NCBI GenBank assembly: GCA_937996765.1
Contig: CALKUG010000471.1
Span: forward strand, 1-40,662
Reading direction: 5' to 3'
Length of the DNA stretch: 40,662 bases
Source: an uncultured Ignavibacteria bacterium
GTDB lineage: Bacteria > Bacteroidota > Ignavibacteria > Ignavibacteriales > Ignavibacteriaceae
The notes beneath the pieces were generated by a model. It was not told the DNA's origin. It saw only the letters and a list, made by a program, of their open reading frames with translations, and searched no databases. The position numbers were made by a program, and so were the translations under genes. Positions 17,541-25,013 of the stretch are shown in pieces. Each line of letters opens with the position of its first letter. Position 1 is the stretch's first letter.

Positions 17541-18185
17541 ATGGTAGAAATCGGGAAAGAAATAATAGTTGCCGGAATTCCCTATTTACCTGAAAAATTT
17601 TTAGGAAAAGGCAAATCGGGCTATTCATTTATTGCAACACATAAAAATAGACGATTTGTTGTGAAGCAAATTCACCACGAGCCTTGTCCCTACTATAGTT
17701 TTAGTCACAAACTCCAATCTGAAATAAATGCCTATTCGGCCCTGAATTATCTGGGAATCACTTTACCTAAGCTGATAGCTACCGACGAAGAAAAAGAAGT
17801 GTTGGTTAAAGAGTATATACAGGGTAAAACAGGACTTGAGTTGGTGGTGCAAAACGATGTAACTGATTTTACGTTTAATAGCTTATTTCAACTTTCTAAT
17901 GTTCTAAAGAAATCCTCTTTGAATATCGACTACTTCCCTCCAAACTTTGTTCACAATGGGCATAAGCTCTATTATATAGATTATGAATGCAATCAATATG
18001 ACGAACAATGGAGTTTTGAAAAGTGGGGAATTTATTACTGGTTAAATTCTGAAGGAATGCGAATGTACGCTGAGCAGGGGGATAGCTCAGGAATTAATAT
18101 TTCGCCAAATTCAGGGAAGCCCATCACCGAGCCGTTTGAAAACAGAGCGAAAGAGCTAATTACAAAATTTGTAAAACAAATTTAA
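17541..18185 (+). CDS. Small protein-kinase-like phosphotransferase
   Basis: 214 residues with a miniature kinase layout: a glycine-rich loop LGKGKSGYSF (about 22-31), a likely ATP-binding Lys in RFVVKQI, a hinge-like VLVKEYIQG, a catalytic segment LNIDYFPPNFV with the Asp and Asn of a D-x4-N pattern, and a metal-binding IDYECN in place of DFG. The ending FEKWGIYYWLNSEGM recurs, as I recall it, in small kinase-like proteins of Firmicutes and Bacteroidota. The substrate (protein, sugar or lipid-linked glycan) is unknown. The ATG abuts the YitT stop codon, so the two proteins are probably made together. It ends 4 nt from the convergent tdk stop. Confidence 0.7.
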   Translation: MVEIGKEIIVAGIPYLPEKFLGKGKSGYSFIATHKNRRFVVKQIHHEPCPYYSFSHKLQSEINAYSALNYLGITLPKLIATDEEKEVLVKEYIQGKTGLELVVQNDVTDFTFNSLFQLSNVLKKSSLNIDYFPPNFVHNGHKLYYIDYECNQYDEQWSFEKWGIYYWLNSEGMRMYAEQGDSSGINISPNSGKPITEPFENRAKELITKFVKQI

Positions 18186-18189
18186 TAAC

Positions 18190-18765
18190 TCATTCGGGGA
18201 TATAGTGGCACTCTCTACATCTGGCTTCATAACTATCGGAAGCCCCAACTAATACTAATTCCTGTGAATGAGTTTTTCTTTGTGTCATGGTTGCGGATTG
18301 TCCGCAAACCACACAAACCGCGTGGGTTTTTGTAATATACTCGGCTATTGCTAAGAGTTGAGGAACCGGCTCAAAGGGTACTCCTCTGTAGTCCATATCT
18401 AAACCTGCTATAATAACACGTTTACCGCTGTCTGCAAGCTGACGAACTGCTTGCACAATTCCATGGGGGAAAAACTGAACCTCATCGATTCCAACAACAT
18501 CTGCGTCTTTTGCAAGTTGAATAACTTCTTCAACAAGTGAAACGGGAATTGATTTTAGTGAGGTCTCGCTATGCGATACAATATTCTCGTTGGAATAACG
18601 AGTATCAATTTTTGGTTTGAATACAATTACGCGTTGCTTTGCAATTTCTGCTCTTCGCAGTCGGCGAATAAGTTCTTCAGTTTTTCCACTAAACATACAA
18701 CCGCAAACAACTTCAATCCATCCTGATTTTGATTTATTAAAATGAGGACTATCGTTATACATCAT
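18190..18765 (-). CDS. tdk: Thymidine kinase (type II)
   Basis: 191 residues. It phosphorylates thymidine with ATP in pyrimidine salvage. The P loop is GCMFSGKTEE (22-31), the Walker B-like motif is VVGIDEVQFF, the lasso/thymidine segment is AGLDMDYRGVPF, and the structural zinc is held by two Cys pairs (CVVC and CREC). The length is normal for the TK1-like family. The ATG overlaps the cdd stop codon as ATGA (18762-18765), showing translational coupling; a second ATG one codon later is possible. Confidence 0.96.
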   Translation of the reverse strand: MMYNDSPHFNKSKSGWIEVVCGCMFSGKTEELIRRLRRAEIAKQRVIVFKPKIDTRYSNENIVSHSETSLKSIPVSLVEEVIQLAKDADVVGIDEVQFFPHGIVQAVRQLADSGKRVIIAGLDMDYRGVPFEPVPQLLAIAEYITKTHAVCVVCGQSATMTQRKTHSQELVLVGASDSYEARCRECHYIPE

Positions 18766-19157
18766 TGTAAAAAGCTCTCGTCAAATGCGTGAGGAAGAAG
18801 ATCTCCCAAAGATATACTCTTAGTATTCTCGCGAGCATCAACTAAAATCACTTGTAAGTCCTTACCGCATAAATCTGCTAATACCTGTCTGCAGGCTCCG
18901 CACGGAGGCAAAAACCCCTCGGTATCTCCTGCAATAGCAATACGCTTAAATGACCTTGCCCCATCTATAATGGCAGTAAACGCAGCGGTTCTTTCAGCAC
19001 AAATGGTAAGACCGTACGAAGAGTTTTCAATATTAGCTCCAATATATACTTTCCCATCGGTTGTTTCCAGTGCAGCACCAACATGGAAATGTGAGTAGGT
19101 GGGTAAACCTTTTGTTTTAGCATCAATTGCCATTTTGGCGAGTTCAAGATCTGTCAT
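18762..19157 (-). CDS. cdd: Cytidine deaminase
   Basis: 131 residues, the size of the homotetrameric class. It deaminates cytidine and deoxycytidine. The zinc site is intact: the catalytic Glu in TICAERTAAF and the Cys pair in PCGACRQVL. The substrate-binding Asn/Glu pair lies in GANIENSSYG and the N-terminal YSHFHVGAAL is typical. It is the first gene of the cdd-tdk salvage pair. The ribosome binding site is weak (AGGT, rather far upstream). Confidence 0.96.
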   Translation of the reverse strand: MTDLELAKMAIDAKTKGLPTYSHFHVGAALETTDGKVYIGANIENSSYGLTICAERTAAFTAIIDGARSFKRIAIAGDTEGFLPPCGACRQVLADLCGKDLQVILVDARENTKSISLGDLLPHAFDESFLQ

Positions 19158-19223
19158 AGCAGTAATGGCTACCTAAATTTATAATTAACTGTGCTAAATA
19201 TAGTGATTTAGTTATCAGCACAA

Positions 19224-20591
19224 TTACCAAGGTAGTTGTAAGTTAATAAAATTGAATGTTGGGTTTATGGTATAGTTATCGTAATAAAAGCGATTGATTA
19301 CTTGGTTGTTTCTATCATTAACACGTAATTCGATTGTGTATTTTCCCGGGAGTATTGAATACTCTCCTACAAGTGCATAACCCGGCATTGTGCTCCAAGC
19401 ACGCAAATCTGCTTGCTCTGAAATATCTGCAAGTACATTGGTGAGTCCTGCCAATAAACAACCTACACCTGGTGCTGTTTTTTCCTCGAGCTCATTTCCT
19501 ATTTTTTTTGCTCCGATTCCCTTAGTTATAGCACGAATTAAAGTCTTAAAAAATATCATTCTCTTTTTTACTTCAAACGATTGTATCGCAACCTTATTCA
19601 TATCTTCGAGTAATTCAAGACGACCTAAAAAGATAGAATCGGCATACACTTCAATTGAGCTGATTTCGGATGGGGTGGGAATCAATTCAGGAAATTCGAA
19701 TTTAAAATTGTATCCCGCTGAAATGCCCGGGAAGTAAAATGCATCAACATAGTAGGATGTGGGGTCCGAGATGAGGACAAAATCATCGAAGCTTGTTATA
19801 CGCGCACCAACTCCCCTTTTTATAGGACCCAAACCTGTAAAAGCAATTATATTAAGATGAGAATTCTGTGTACTTGTTGTTGAATCTAACGCCTGTGGCA
19901 TTTGAAAAGGATAAACAGATGGGTACAGTGCAAAGGTTTCGCGTGCCTTTTCTAAGGAAATTCTGCTGTTATCATACTCCCCTTCAGCACGATAGATTAG
20001 GTGACTCAAATAATGTGTTAAAGCACTACTATATATGCCCGAATTACTAAGAGAGTAGAGTGACCCATCTTCGGAATTATTATGTGCTTGTATAAGTTGT
20101 TCGGTGCGTAACGAAAGTTCTTTAAGCTTGTTAGTTGCTCTTCGCACCTCAACATATGCACCGTCAAACGAACCGGTGTTGAGGAAACTGATGGCTTTTA
20201 GCACATTAATATAAAGGTCCTCGTAAGGTTCACCACTATAATCCAGGGCGTTATCATTCAATAAAAATGAAGTAGCACCTTTTGAAATGCTCTCGGTGTA
20301 TAATTCCTCTATTGCTTGTTCAGCTAACTCAAGTTGTTTAATGGATTTTGTATAGTCATTAAAATAAAATGAAGCTGCTCCCGAATTGAGGTAATAGAGA
20401 ACACGGTCCTTACCAAGGTTTACTTCGTTTGCTATCGCAGTAGAATCGTACTCACGGATACCGCTTGAATCACTAACCTGTATTGATTTTACAAGTTGCT
20501 GCGAACTTCGTGTGTCCGTTGAAACCGAAGAGCATCCTGCAAAAAACAGGATGCTCACAATTGCTACAATTGCAGAAGATTTATAATTCAT
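19224..20591 (-). CDS. COG3014-type envelope lipoprotein
   Basis: 455 residues with a lipoprotein signal (VSILFFAGC, Cys20). The first half is helical and TPR-like (VLYYLNSGAASFYFNDYTKS, NVLKAISFLNTGSFDGAYVEVRRATNKLKEL). The second half is beta-rich and contains DLRAWSTMPGYALVGEYSILPGKYTIEL, which fits the COG3014 family. In other bacteria this family is often encoded next to LpoB, as here. Its start codon overlaps the lpoB stop by one base (TAATG). It may work in outer-membrane control of peptidoglycan synthesis, but its biochemistry is not known to me. Confidence 0.75.
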   Translation of the reverse strand: MNYKSSAIVAIVSILFFAGCSSVSTDTRSSQQLVKSIQVSDSSGIREYDSTAIANEVNLGKDRVLYYLNSGAASFYFNDYTKSIKQLELAEQAIEELYTESISKGATSFLLNDNALDYSGEPYEDLYINVLKAISFLNTGSFDGAYVEVRRATNKLKELSLRTEQLIQAHNNSEDGSLYSLSNSGIYSSALTHYLSHLIYRAEGEYDNSRISLEKARETFALYPSVYPFQMPQALDSTTSTQNSHLNIIAFTGLGPIKRGVGARITSFDDFVLISDPTSYYVDAFYFPGISAGYNFKFEFPELIPTPSEISSIEVYADSIFLGRLELLEDMNKVAIQSFEVKKRMIFFKTLIRAITKGIGAKKIGNELEEKTAPGVGCLLAGLTNVLADISEQADLRAWSTMPGYALVGEYSILPGKYTIELRVNDRNNQVINRFYYDNYTINPTFNFINLQLPW

Positions 20592-21193
20592 TACCAGCCG
20601 GATTTTTTCTGCTCAATAACTTTTTTGATTTTTTTGTTACCCAGCCAGACTTTTTCATTAGTTTCAATATTTATCAGTTCAAGATCAACTTGATAAAAGA
20701 GCACTTTTTCACCGTCGAAAGAATCTTCAATAGAGTTAACTACACCGACAAGAAAGAAATCAGCACCAAGTTCTTTGTAAAATTGCTTCATAGTTTCTAA
20801 CGATGCGTTTTCACGTTGGTCTTGTCTTTCATCTCTAACATCATCACGAACGGTTTTATCAGCAACAATGGTAACCTTACCGGAGTTAACTAATTCTCGT
20901 TCAATATCTTTTATAAATACATCTGTAGCAATGTGTTCGCTGCTCTTATTGCGGATTGTACCAACAATGACAGTAGGTTTTTTTGACTTCGCTGTCATAA
21001 AATCGGTCAACCAATTTTTCTTAAGAACGTCAGTTATCATTTCTTCTGCGGTTAACCGTGAATCGGTATCATTCCATCTACCGGTAATATCCGTTACAGT
21101 ATCAGGTGAAACGCGAGAAACTTCTCTGCTTGAACCACAACCCGCAAAACTGATTAATAATAGCGCTAATACAGGAAAAATTAAAAATTTCAT
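20591..21193 (-). CDS. lpoB: LpoB-family penicillin-binding-protein activator lipoprotein
   Basis: 200 residues, signal ending LISFAGC (Cys19). The body fits the LpoB/CsgG-like fold: KPTVIVGTIRNKSSEHIATDVFIKDIERELVNSGKV, a charged helix with RDDVRDERQDQREN, FYKELGADFFLVGVV, and VDLELINIETNEKVW. LpoB in enterobacteria reaches through the peptidoglycan to activate PBP1B; whether the same partner exists here is not shown. GGAGAAGAG lies just before the ATG. The next gene is coupled by a one-base overlap. Confidence 0.85.
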   Translation of the reverse strand: MKFLIFPVLALLLISFAGCGSSREVSRVSPDTVTDITGRWNDTDSRLTAEEMITDVLKKNWLTDFMTAKSKKPTVIVGTIRNKSSEHIATDVFIKDIERELVNSGKVTIVADKTVRDDVRDERQDQRENASLETMKQFYKELGADFFLVGVVNSIEDSFDGEKVLFYQVDLELINIETNEKVWLGNKKIKKVIEQKKSGW

Positions 21194-21446
21194 TATCTCT
21201 TCTCCATTGAATCATTATCAAAAATATAAACTAAACAAAATGCGTACCGAAAAAATATAAGCAAATTTTTAGGAATAATACGCAAAATTGATAGACGGTA
21301 GCAAAATACTGTATATATAATTAGACACATCAGCTTTTTTAGTGAACAGAGATAGTTAGGTAGTGGACATTTTGAAAGAATTTTTGTATTATAGTTTACA
21401 CAATTAATTAACACATAGTCACTCCATAAAACCACAAGGAGCTTTG
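21194..21446. other. Divergent spacer, 253 nt
   Basis: AT-rich region between lpoB (minus) and the YCF48-like T9SS gene (plus). Apart from the ribosome binding site AAGGAG (21436-21441) I see no convincing structured element. A reverse-strand frame across it lacks a ribosome binding site and family resemblance. Confidence 0.4.
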
Positions 21447-23123
21447 ATGAAAATCAGATACGCTTTATTAACAGTTTTATTAATGGTTACTCTTGTTGCA
21501 GCAGGACCTCGCAAGAAATTACCACTCCATCAAGAGTCTGCTGTTTCAGAATTGCGAGCTTTTAACTGGGTTACGCAAAACACAGGATTCACAGCCACAT
21601 CACGTGGTATTCATTCTTTATCCATAATTGACAAAGATGTAGTATGGGCAGATGCCTATGATGGCACAGGCGGTGGTGCATACATTGTTGAATTTACAAG
21701 AACCACTAACGGTGGAACCAATTGGACTGCCGGCAAACCAACCGGTTATACAAGTGGTTGGGGTTCTGCTATGATTCATGCAACAGATGCTAATACAGCT
21801 TATTTCCCTATTTACAATACCACAGCCGGTGGCGGAAGAATTATCGCTACCACAGATGGTGGAGCAACTTGGACTCACCAAACAACAGCAACTTATTCAG
21901 CTCCTAACGGATTCCCTAATGTACTTCATTTCTTTGATAAGCAAAATGGCTTTACCATGGGTGACCCCAATGGTGGTTATTTTGAAATATATACAACAAC
22001 AAACGCAGGAACAAACTGGGTGCGCGTTGCATCAGCAAGTATTCCTGCCGCTCTTTCCGGTGAATATGGTGTTGTTGGTTTTTACTCAGCTGTTGGAAAT
22101 ACAGTTTGGTTTTCAACCAATAAAGGTCGCTTATTCAAAAGCACCGATAAAGGCTTAAATTGGACAGTTACAGATCTTGGTATCGGAAGTGTTCAGTTTA
22201 AAATTGCTTTCAGAGATGCTAATAACGGTATGTTAATCATTACTGATAACGACCAAACTATGTCAACTACCGATGGTGGTGCAACATGGACTAATTTTAC
22301 ACCCGCAGCAGGTGCTTTTTATACGAATGATATGACTTGGGTACCCGGAACCGAGAAAACACTTATTGCTACAGGTTCTGCAACAGGTTTCAGCGGTGCA
22401 TCATATAGCTTTGATGGTGGTGTTAACTTTACCGATTTTGATGCAGCAAGCGGAGTTCAATTCCTTACAGTTCGCTTTGCTGATGCTAACGTTGGCTGGG
22501 CAGGAAGTTTTAATTCTTCGGCAACGGTTGGCGGAATGTTTAAATATGTTGGCCAAAAGTTACCTGTTGAGTTAACATCCTTTTCGGCTTCTGTTGTTAA
22601 AAGTAGTGTTACTCTTAACTGGGAAACTGCATCTGAACTCAATAACCATGGTTTTGAAATTCAGAGAAAACAAGCCGGTGAATGGCTTACAGTTGGATTC
22701 AAATCAGGTAAGGGCACAACATCGGAAAAGAACAATTATTCTTTTGTAGATGATATCAGTGCTTTGAACGCCGGTACAGTAAGCTATCGCTTACGTCAGA
22801 TTGATCTTGATGGAAGCTTTGATTTTAGTAATGTAGTAGAAGTAGAGTATTTAGCTTCGATGGATTTTGCATTGCAGCAAAACTATCCTAATCCTTTCAA
22901 TCCTTCAACTTCAATTTCCTTCTCATTGCCGCAGTCAGGTTTTGTTAATCTTTCAGTGTATGATGTAACAGGAAGCAAAGTTGCTGAACTCATCAACGGT
23001 AATATGCAACAAGGTGTGCATACTGTTGAGTTTAATGGTTCGGGACTTTCAAGCGGACTCTATCTCTATCGCTTAACCCAAGGTGAACTTACTTCTACAA
23101 AGAAGCTCAACCTTTTAAAATAA
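21447..23123 (+). CDS. Secreted YCF48/BNR-repeat-like protein with T9SS sorting domain
   Basis: 558 residues from the ATG at 21447, five bases after AAGGAG. A signal peptide (KIRYALLTVLLMVTLVAAG) leads to a beta-propeller region with recurring T-x-DGG/D-x-G-x-x-W motifs (TTDGGATWTHQ, STDKGLNWTVT, TTDGGATWTNF), typical of YCF48/BNR-like propellers. About 370-470 is a fibronectin-like module (LPVELTSFSASVVKSSVTLNW). The end is a T9SS type A domain with NYPNPFNP near residue 479, LSVYDVTGSKVAELING and GLYLYRL. It should be secreted or surface-attached through T9SS; function unknown. A terminator follows 28 nt after the stop. Confidence 0.88.
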   Translation: MKIRYALLTVLLMVTLVAAGPRKKLPLHQESAVSELRAFNWVTQNTGFTATSRGIHSLSIIDKDVVWADAYDGTGGGAYIVEFTRTTNGGTNWTAGKPTGYTSGWGSAMIHATDANTAYFPIYNTTAGGGRIIATTDGGATWTHQTTATYSAPNGFPNVLHFFDKQNGFTMGDPNGGYFEIYTTTNAGTNWVRVASASIPAALSGEYGVVGFYSAVGNTVWFSTNKGRLFKSTDKGLNWTVTDLGIGSVQFKIAFRDANNGMLIITDNDQTMSTTDGGATWTNFTPAAGAFYTNDMTWVPGTEKTLIATGSATGFSGASYSFDGGVNFTDFDAASGVQFLTVRFADANVGWAGSFNSSATVGGMFKYVGQKLPVELTSFSASVVKSSVTLNWETASELNNHGFEIQRKQAGEWLTVGFKSGKGTTSEKNNYSFVDDISALNAGTVSYRLRQIDLDGSFDFSNVVEVEYLASMDFALQQNYPNPFNPSTSISFSLPQSGFVNLSVYDVTGSKVAELINGNMQQGVHTVEFNGSGLSSGLYLYRLTQGELTSTKKLNLLK

Positions 23124-23151
23124 GTCTTAGTTTTTAAGCGATTTTTTATGT

Positions 23152-23183
23152 GCCCTGTCCTGAAAAGGATAGGGCATTTTTTT
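23152..23183 (+). terminator. Rho-independent terminator
   Basis: The 10-bp stem GCCCTGTCCT (23152-23161) / AGGATAGGGC (23166-23175) has one G-T wobble, a GAAA loop and a run of T at 23177-23183. Confidence 0.9.
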
Positions 23184-23196
23184 ATGGAATCTTATA

Positions 23197-23610
23197 ATGA
23201 ACGAAAAAATAATAATTAAAGTTGGCCGTGAATACGTTGATTTAGATGCACTTCACAATTTCCTTTCGGAGCAAAGTTATTGGAGTCAAGGTATTGCAAA
23301 AGAACGAGTTGAAACAGCAATAAATAATTCATTGTGTTTTTCTGTATTTTATGAAAATGCAATGATTGGTTTCGCACGTGTTCTTACAGATTTTGTAACT
23401 TTGGGATACTTAGCTGACGTGTATATTTTACCGGAGTATAGAGGGAGAGGTTACTCGAAACAGCTTATGGAGTTTATAGTTAATTACCCCGACTTGCAAT
23501 CACTTCGACGTTTTGCATTACGTACAAGAGATGCTCACGGACTTTACGAACAATTTGGTTGGAAGGAGATAACTGAAGTCGAAAAATGGATGGAAAGAAC
23601 CGGTAGTTAA
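23197..23610 (+). CDS. GNAT-family N-acetyltransferase
   Basis: 137 residues. The acetyl-CoA-binding motif A is clear in ADVYILPEYRGRGYSKQLMEF (R-x-R-G-x-G type), preceded by the strand MIGFARVLTDF and followed by FALRTRDAHGLYEQFGWKEI, whose LYEQFGW is the usual motif B end. The substrate is not predictable. It begins only 13 nt after the upstream terminator's T run and has no good ribosome binding site. Its TAA is directly adjacent to the stop of the convergent polyferredoxin gene. Confidence 0.88.
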   Translation: MNEKIIIKVGREYVDLDALHNFLSEQSYWSQGIAKERVETAINNSLCFSVFYENAMIGFARVLTDFVTLGYLADVYILPEYRGRGYSKQLMEFIVNYPDLQSLRRFALRTRDAHGLYEQFGWKEITEVEKWMERTGS

Positions 23611-23619
23611 TTATCGGTT
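23598..23619. terminator. Hairpin spanning the adjoining convergent stop codons
   Basis: AACCGGTA (23598-23605) pairs with TATCGGTT (23612-23619), with one G-T pair and loop GTTAAT. It covers both stop codons. It lacks a clear T tract on the plus side, so its terminator role is tentative. Confidence 0.3.
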
Positions 23620-24564
23620 GAATTCAATAACGTCACGTTTGCAATCGTCTATACAATCTCCGCACATAATACATTCTTTTGCGTTACATTGGCTTTTGTT
23701 TCCTGCTCTGGTTATAACTCCATAATCACAGGCCTCGCTACATGCTTTACAAGCACCGCATTTTTCAGAACCTTGTTTTATTCCCATAGCTCCGGGAATG
23801 GCCGAAACCCAACTAAGCACTAACCCTAACGGACAAATAGCCCTACAGAATGGACGGTAAATAGTTATTGAAGAAACAATAAGTAACACAAGTAATATAT
23901 AACTGAGTGTGTTTGTTCCTATTAATGAGTATGCAACTCTAAACGGGTCTATTTCTTTCCAAAGGTTGGATTGGGTTATTACTACCTGAATCATAAGTAA
24001 AACGAACGAAGCATAACGAATGTAAGATAACACTTTTTGTGCATTTGCTGAAGTGAGGAATGTAAAATTCCCTTTTTTAAACAAAAGCTCCTGTAATGCG
24101 CCAAGATGGCACACCCAGCCACACCAAGTTTTCCCAAATACCCAGGTAATGGGCAACAATGCCAAGAACCAATATCCTGAAGCGTGTAACTCAGATACTC
24201 CAATACTTGCCAATGTAAAATTGATAACTCCGCAGACAGGGCAAGGACACCCGGAAGCATAAAATCCAAAGAATATCAGCGAAATGACGAGGAAAAAGAC
24301 TCGATATTTCCTTCCGTTATGGTTTTGAACAAAAAATGCTGACAGAATCGTTAATGAGAGTGCTATTAGAGCAAGAGACTCACCACTCACTACAAAGCTA
24401 TCTTCATCCCCAGATTTCGGATTCGCTTGAGATGTAACAACTGTACTATTATTATTACTCTCTTGGGTAGTCTGTAACGAATCCCAACTCATAAACTCAT
24501 CATCACTTTGACCAAAAGTAACAATTGAGAGAAATAAAAATATTACAAGTGTTATAGGTTTCAT
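23611..24564 (-). CDS. NapH/NosR-like membrane 4Fe-4S polyferredoxin
   Basis: 317 residues from the ATG at 24564 (a TTG at 24573 is possible). An N-terminal signal-like segment (ITLVIFLFLSIVTFGQS) and a polar linker precede about five transmembrane helices. Cys motifs: GCPCPVCG after the second membrane segment, CGWVCHLGALQE, and CRAICPLGL, which are hallmarks of NapH/NosR/CcoG-type electron-transfer proteins. The C-terminus holds two ferredoxin-type clusters (CGACKACSEAC and CIMCGDCIDDC). It probably passes electrons between the membrane pool and a periplasmic or cytosolic partner. The exported protein just upstream is a candidate partner. No reductase for nitrate or nitrous oxide is nearby. 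Confidence 0.82.
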   Translation of the reverse strand: MKPITLVIFLFLSIVTFGQSDDEFMSWDSLQTTQESNNNSTVVTSQANPKSGDEDSFVVSGESLALIALSLTILSAFFVQNHNGRKYRVFFLVISLIFFGFYASGCPCPVCGVINFTLASIGVSELHASGYWFLALLPITWVFGKTWCGWVCHLGALQELLFKKGNFTFLTSANAQKVLSYIRYASFVLLMIQVVITQSNLWKEIDPFRVAYSLIGTNTLSYILLVLLIVSSITIYRPFCRAICPLGLVLSWVSAIPGAMGIKQGSEKCGACKACSEACDYGVITRAGNKSQCNAKECIMCGDCIDDCKRDVIEFNR

Positions 24565-24576
24565 AAAGAACAACCG

Positions 24577-24957
24577 TTAGTTAATCGAGATTTTAAAAAC
24601 AGCTTCGCCGCCCTCTTTATTGCATTCTCTAAGAACTTGCAACTTTGCTTTTTCACCAACCGCTCCCGTAACCTTTACTTTTAATTTCATTGAGAAATTT
24701 CCTTTACTCTCTTCAACCCATTTGGTTCCGGCTAATATTTTTAGACCCGATTCTTTGAATTGGGTAGCTTCAATACCCTCAGGGCATCTCCTATGGGTAA
24801 GGTGAACATTCACTAAAAGAGTTATTTCGTCTCCGGGTTTATAGCTTTCTTTTTTCTCGGAATATATGCTCACTTTTATATCGCATGCGTTAGCAGTACC
24901 AATAAAAATGAATGCAATCATCATGAGTATTGTTATATATTTCATAGCTATTCTCAT
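24577..24957 (-). CDS. Small exported protein of unknown function
   Basis: 126 residues: a signal peptide (MKYITILMMIAFIFIGTANA) followed directly by Cys (ACDIKV; weak lipobox). The mature part is a beta-sandwich-like ~100 residues (YKPGDEITLLVNVHLTHRRC, GKNFSM-type strands, KLQVLRECNKEGGEAVFKI) with three Cys in all. I do not recognise the family. It precedes the polyferredoxin by 12 nt and is probably cotranscribed with it. Start may be the ATG at 24957 or the in-frame ATG at 24945. Confidence 0.65.
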   Translation of the reverse strand: MRIAMKYITILMMIAFIFIGTANACDIKVSIYSEKKESYKPGDEITLLVNVHLTHRRCPEGIEATQFKESGLKILAGTKWVEESKGNFSMKLKVKVTGAVGEKAKLQVLRECNKEGGEAVFKISIN

Positions 24958-25013
24958 TTTCTTTTTCTTGTTAGACAGTACAGAAGACTAAAACGTTTAA
25001 ACATGTGGTAATA

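Noticed and set aside
19191..19221. CTAAAT/ATTTAG and GTGCT/AGCAC inverted repeats between cdd and the COG3014 gene
   Set aside because: The two pairings overlap and exclude each other, stems are short and there is no T run, so no terminator or operator call is justified.
21193..21435. 80-codon reverse frame upstream of lpoB
   Set aside because: Ends within the ribosome binding region of lpoB and reads as low-complexity AT-rich sequence.
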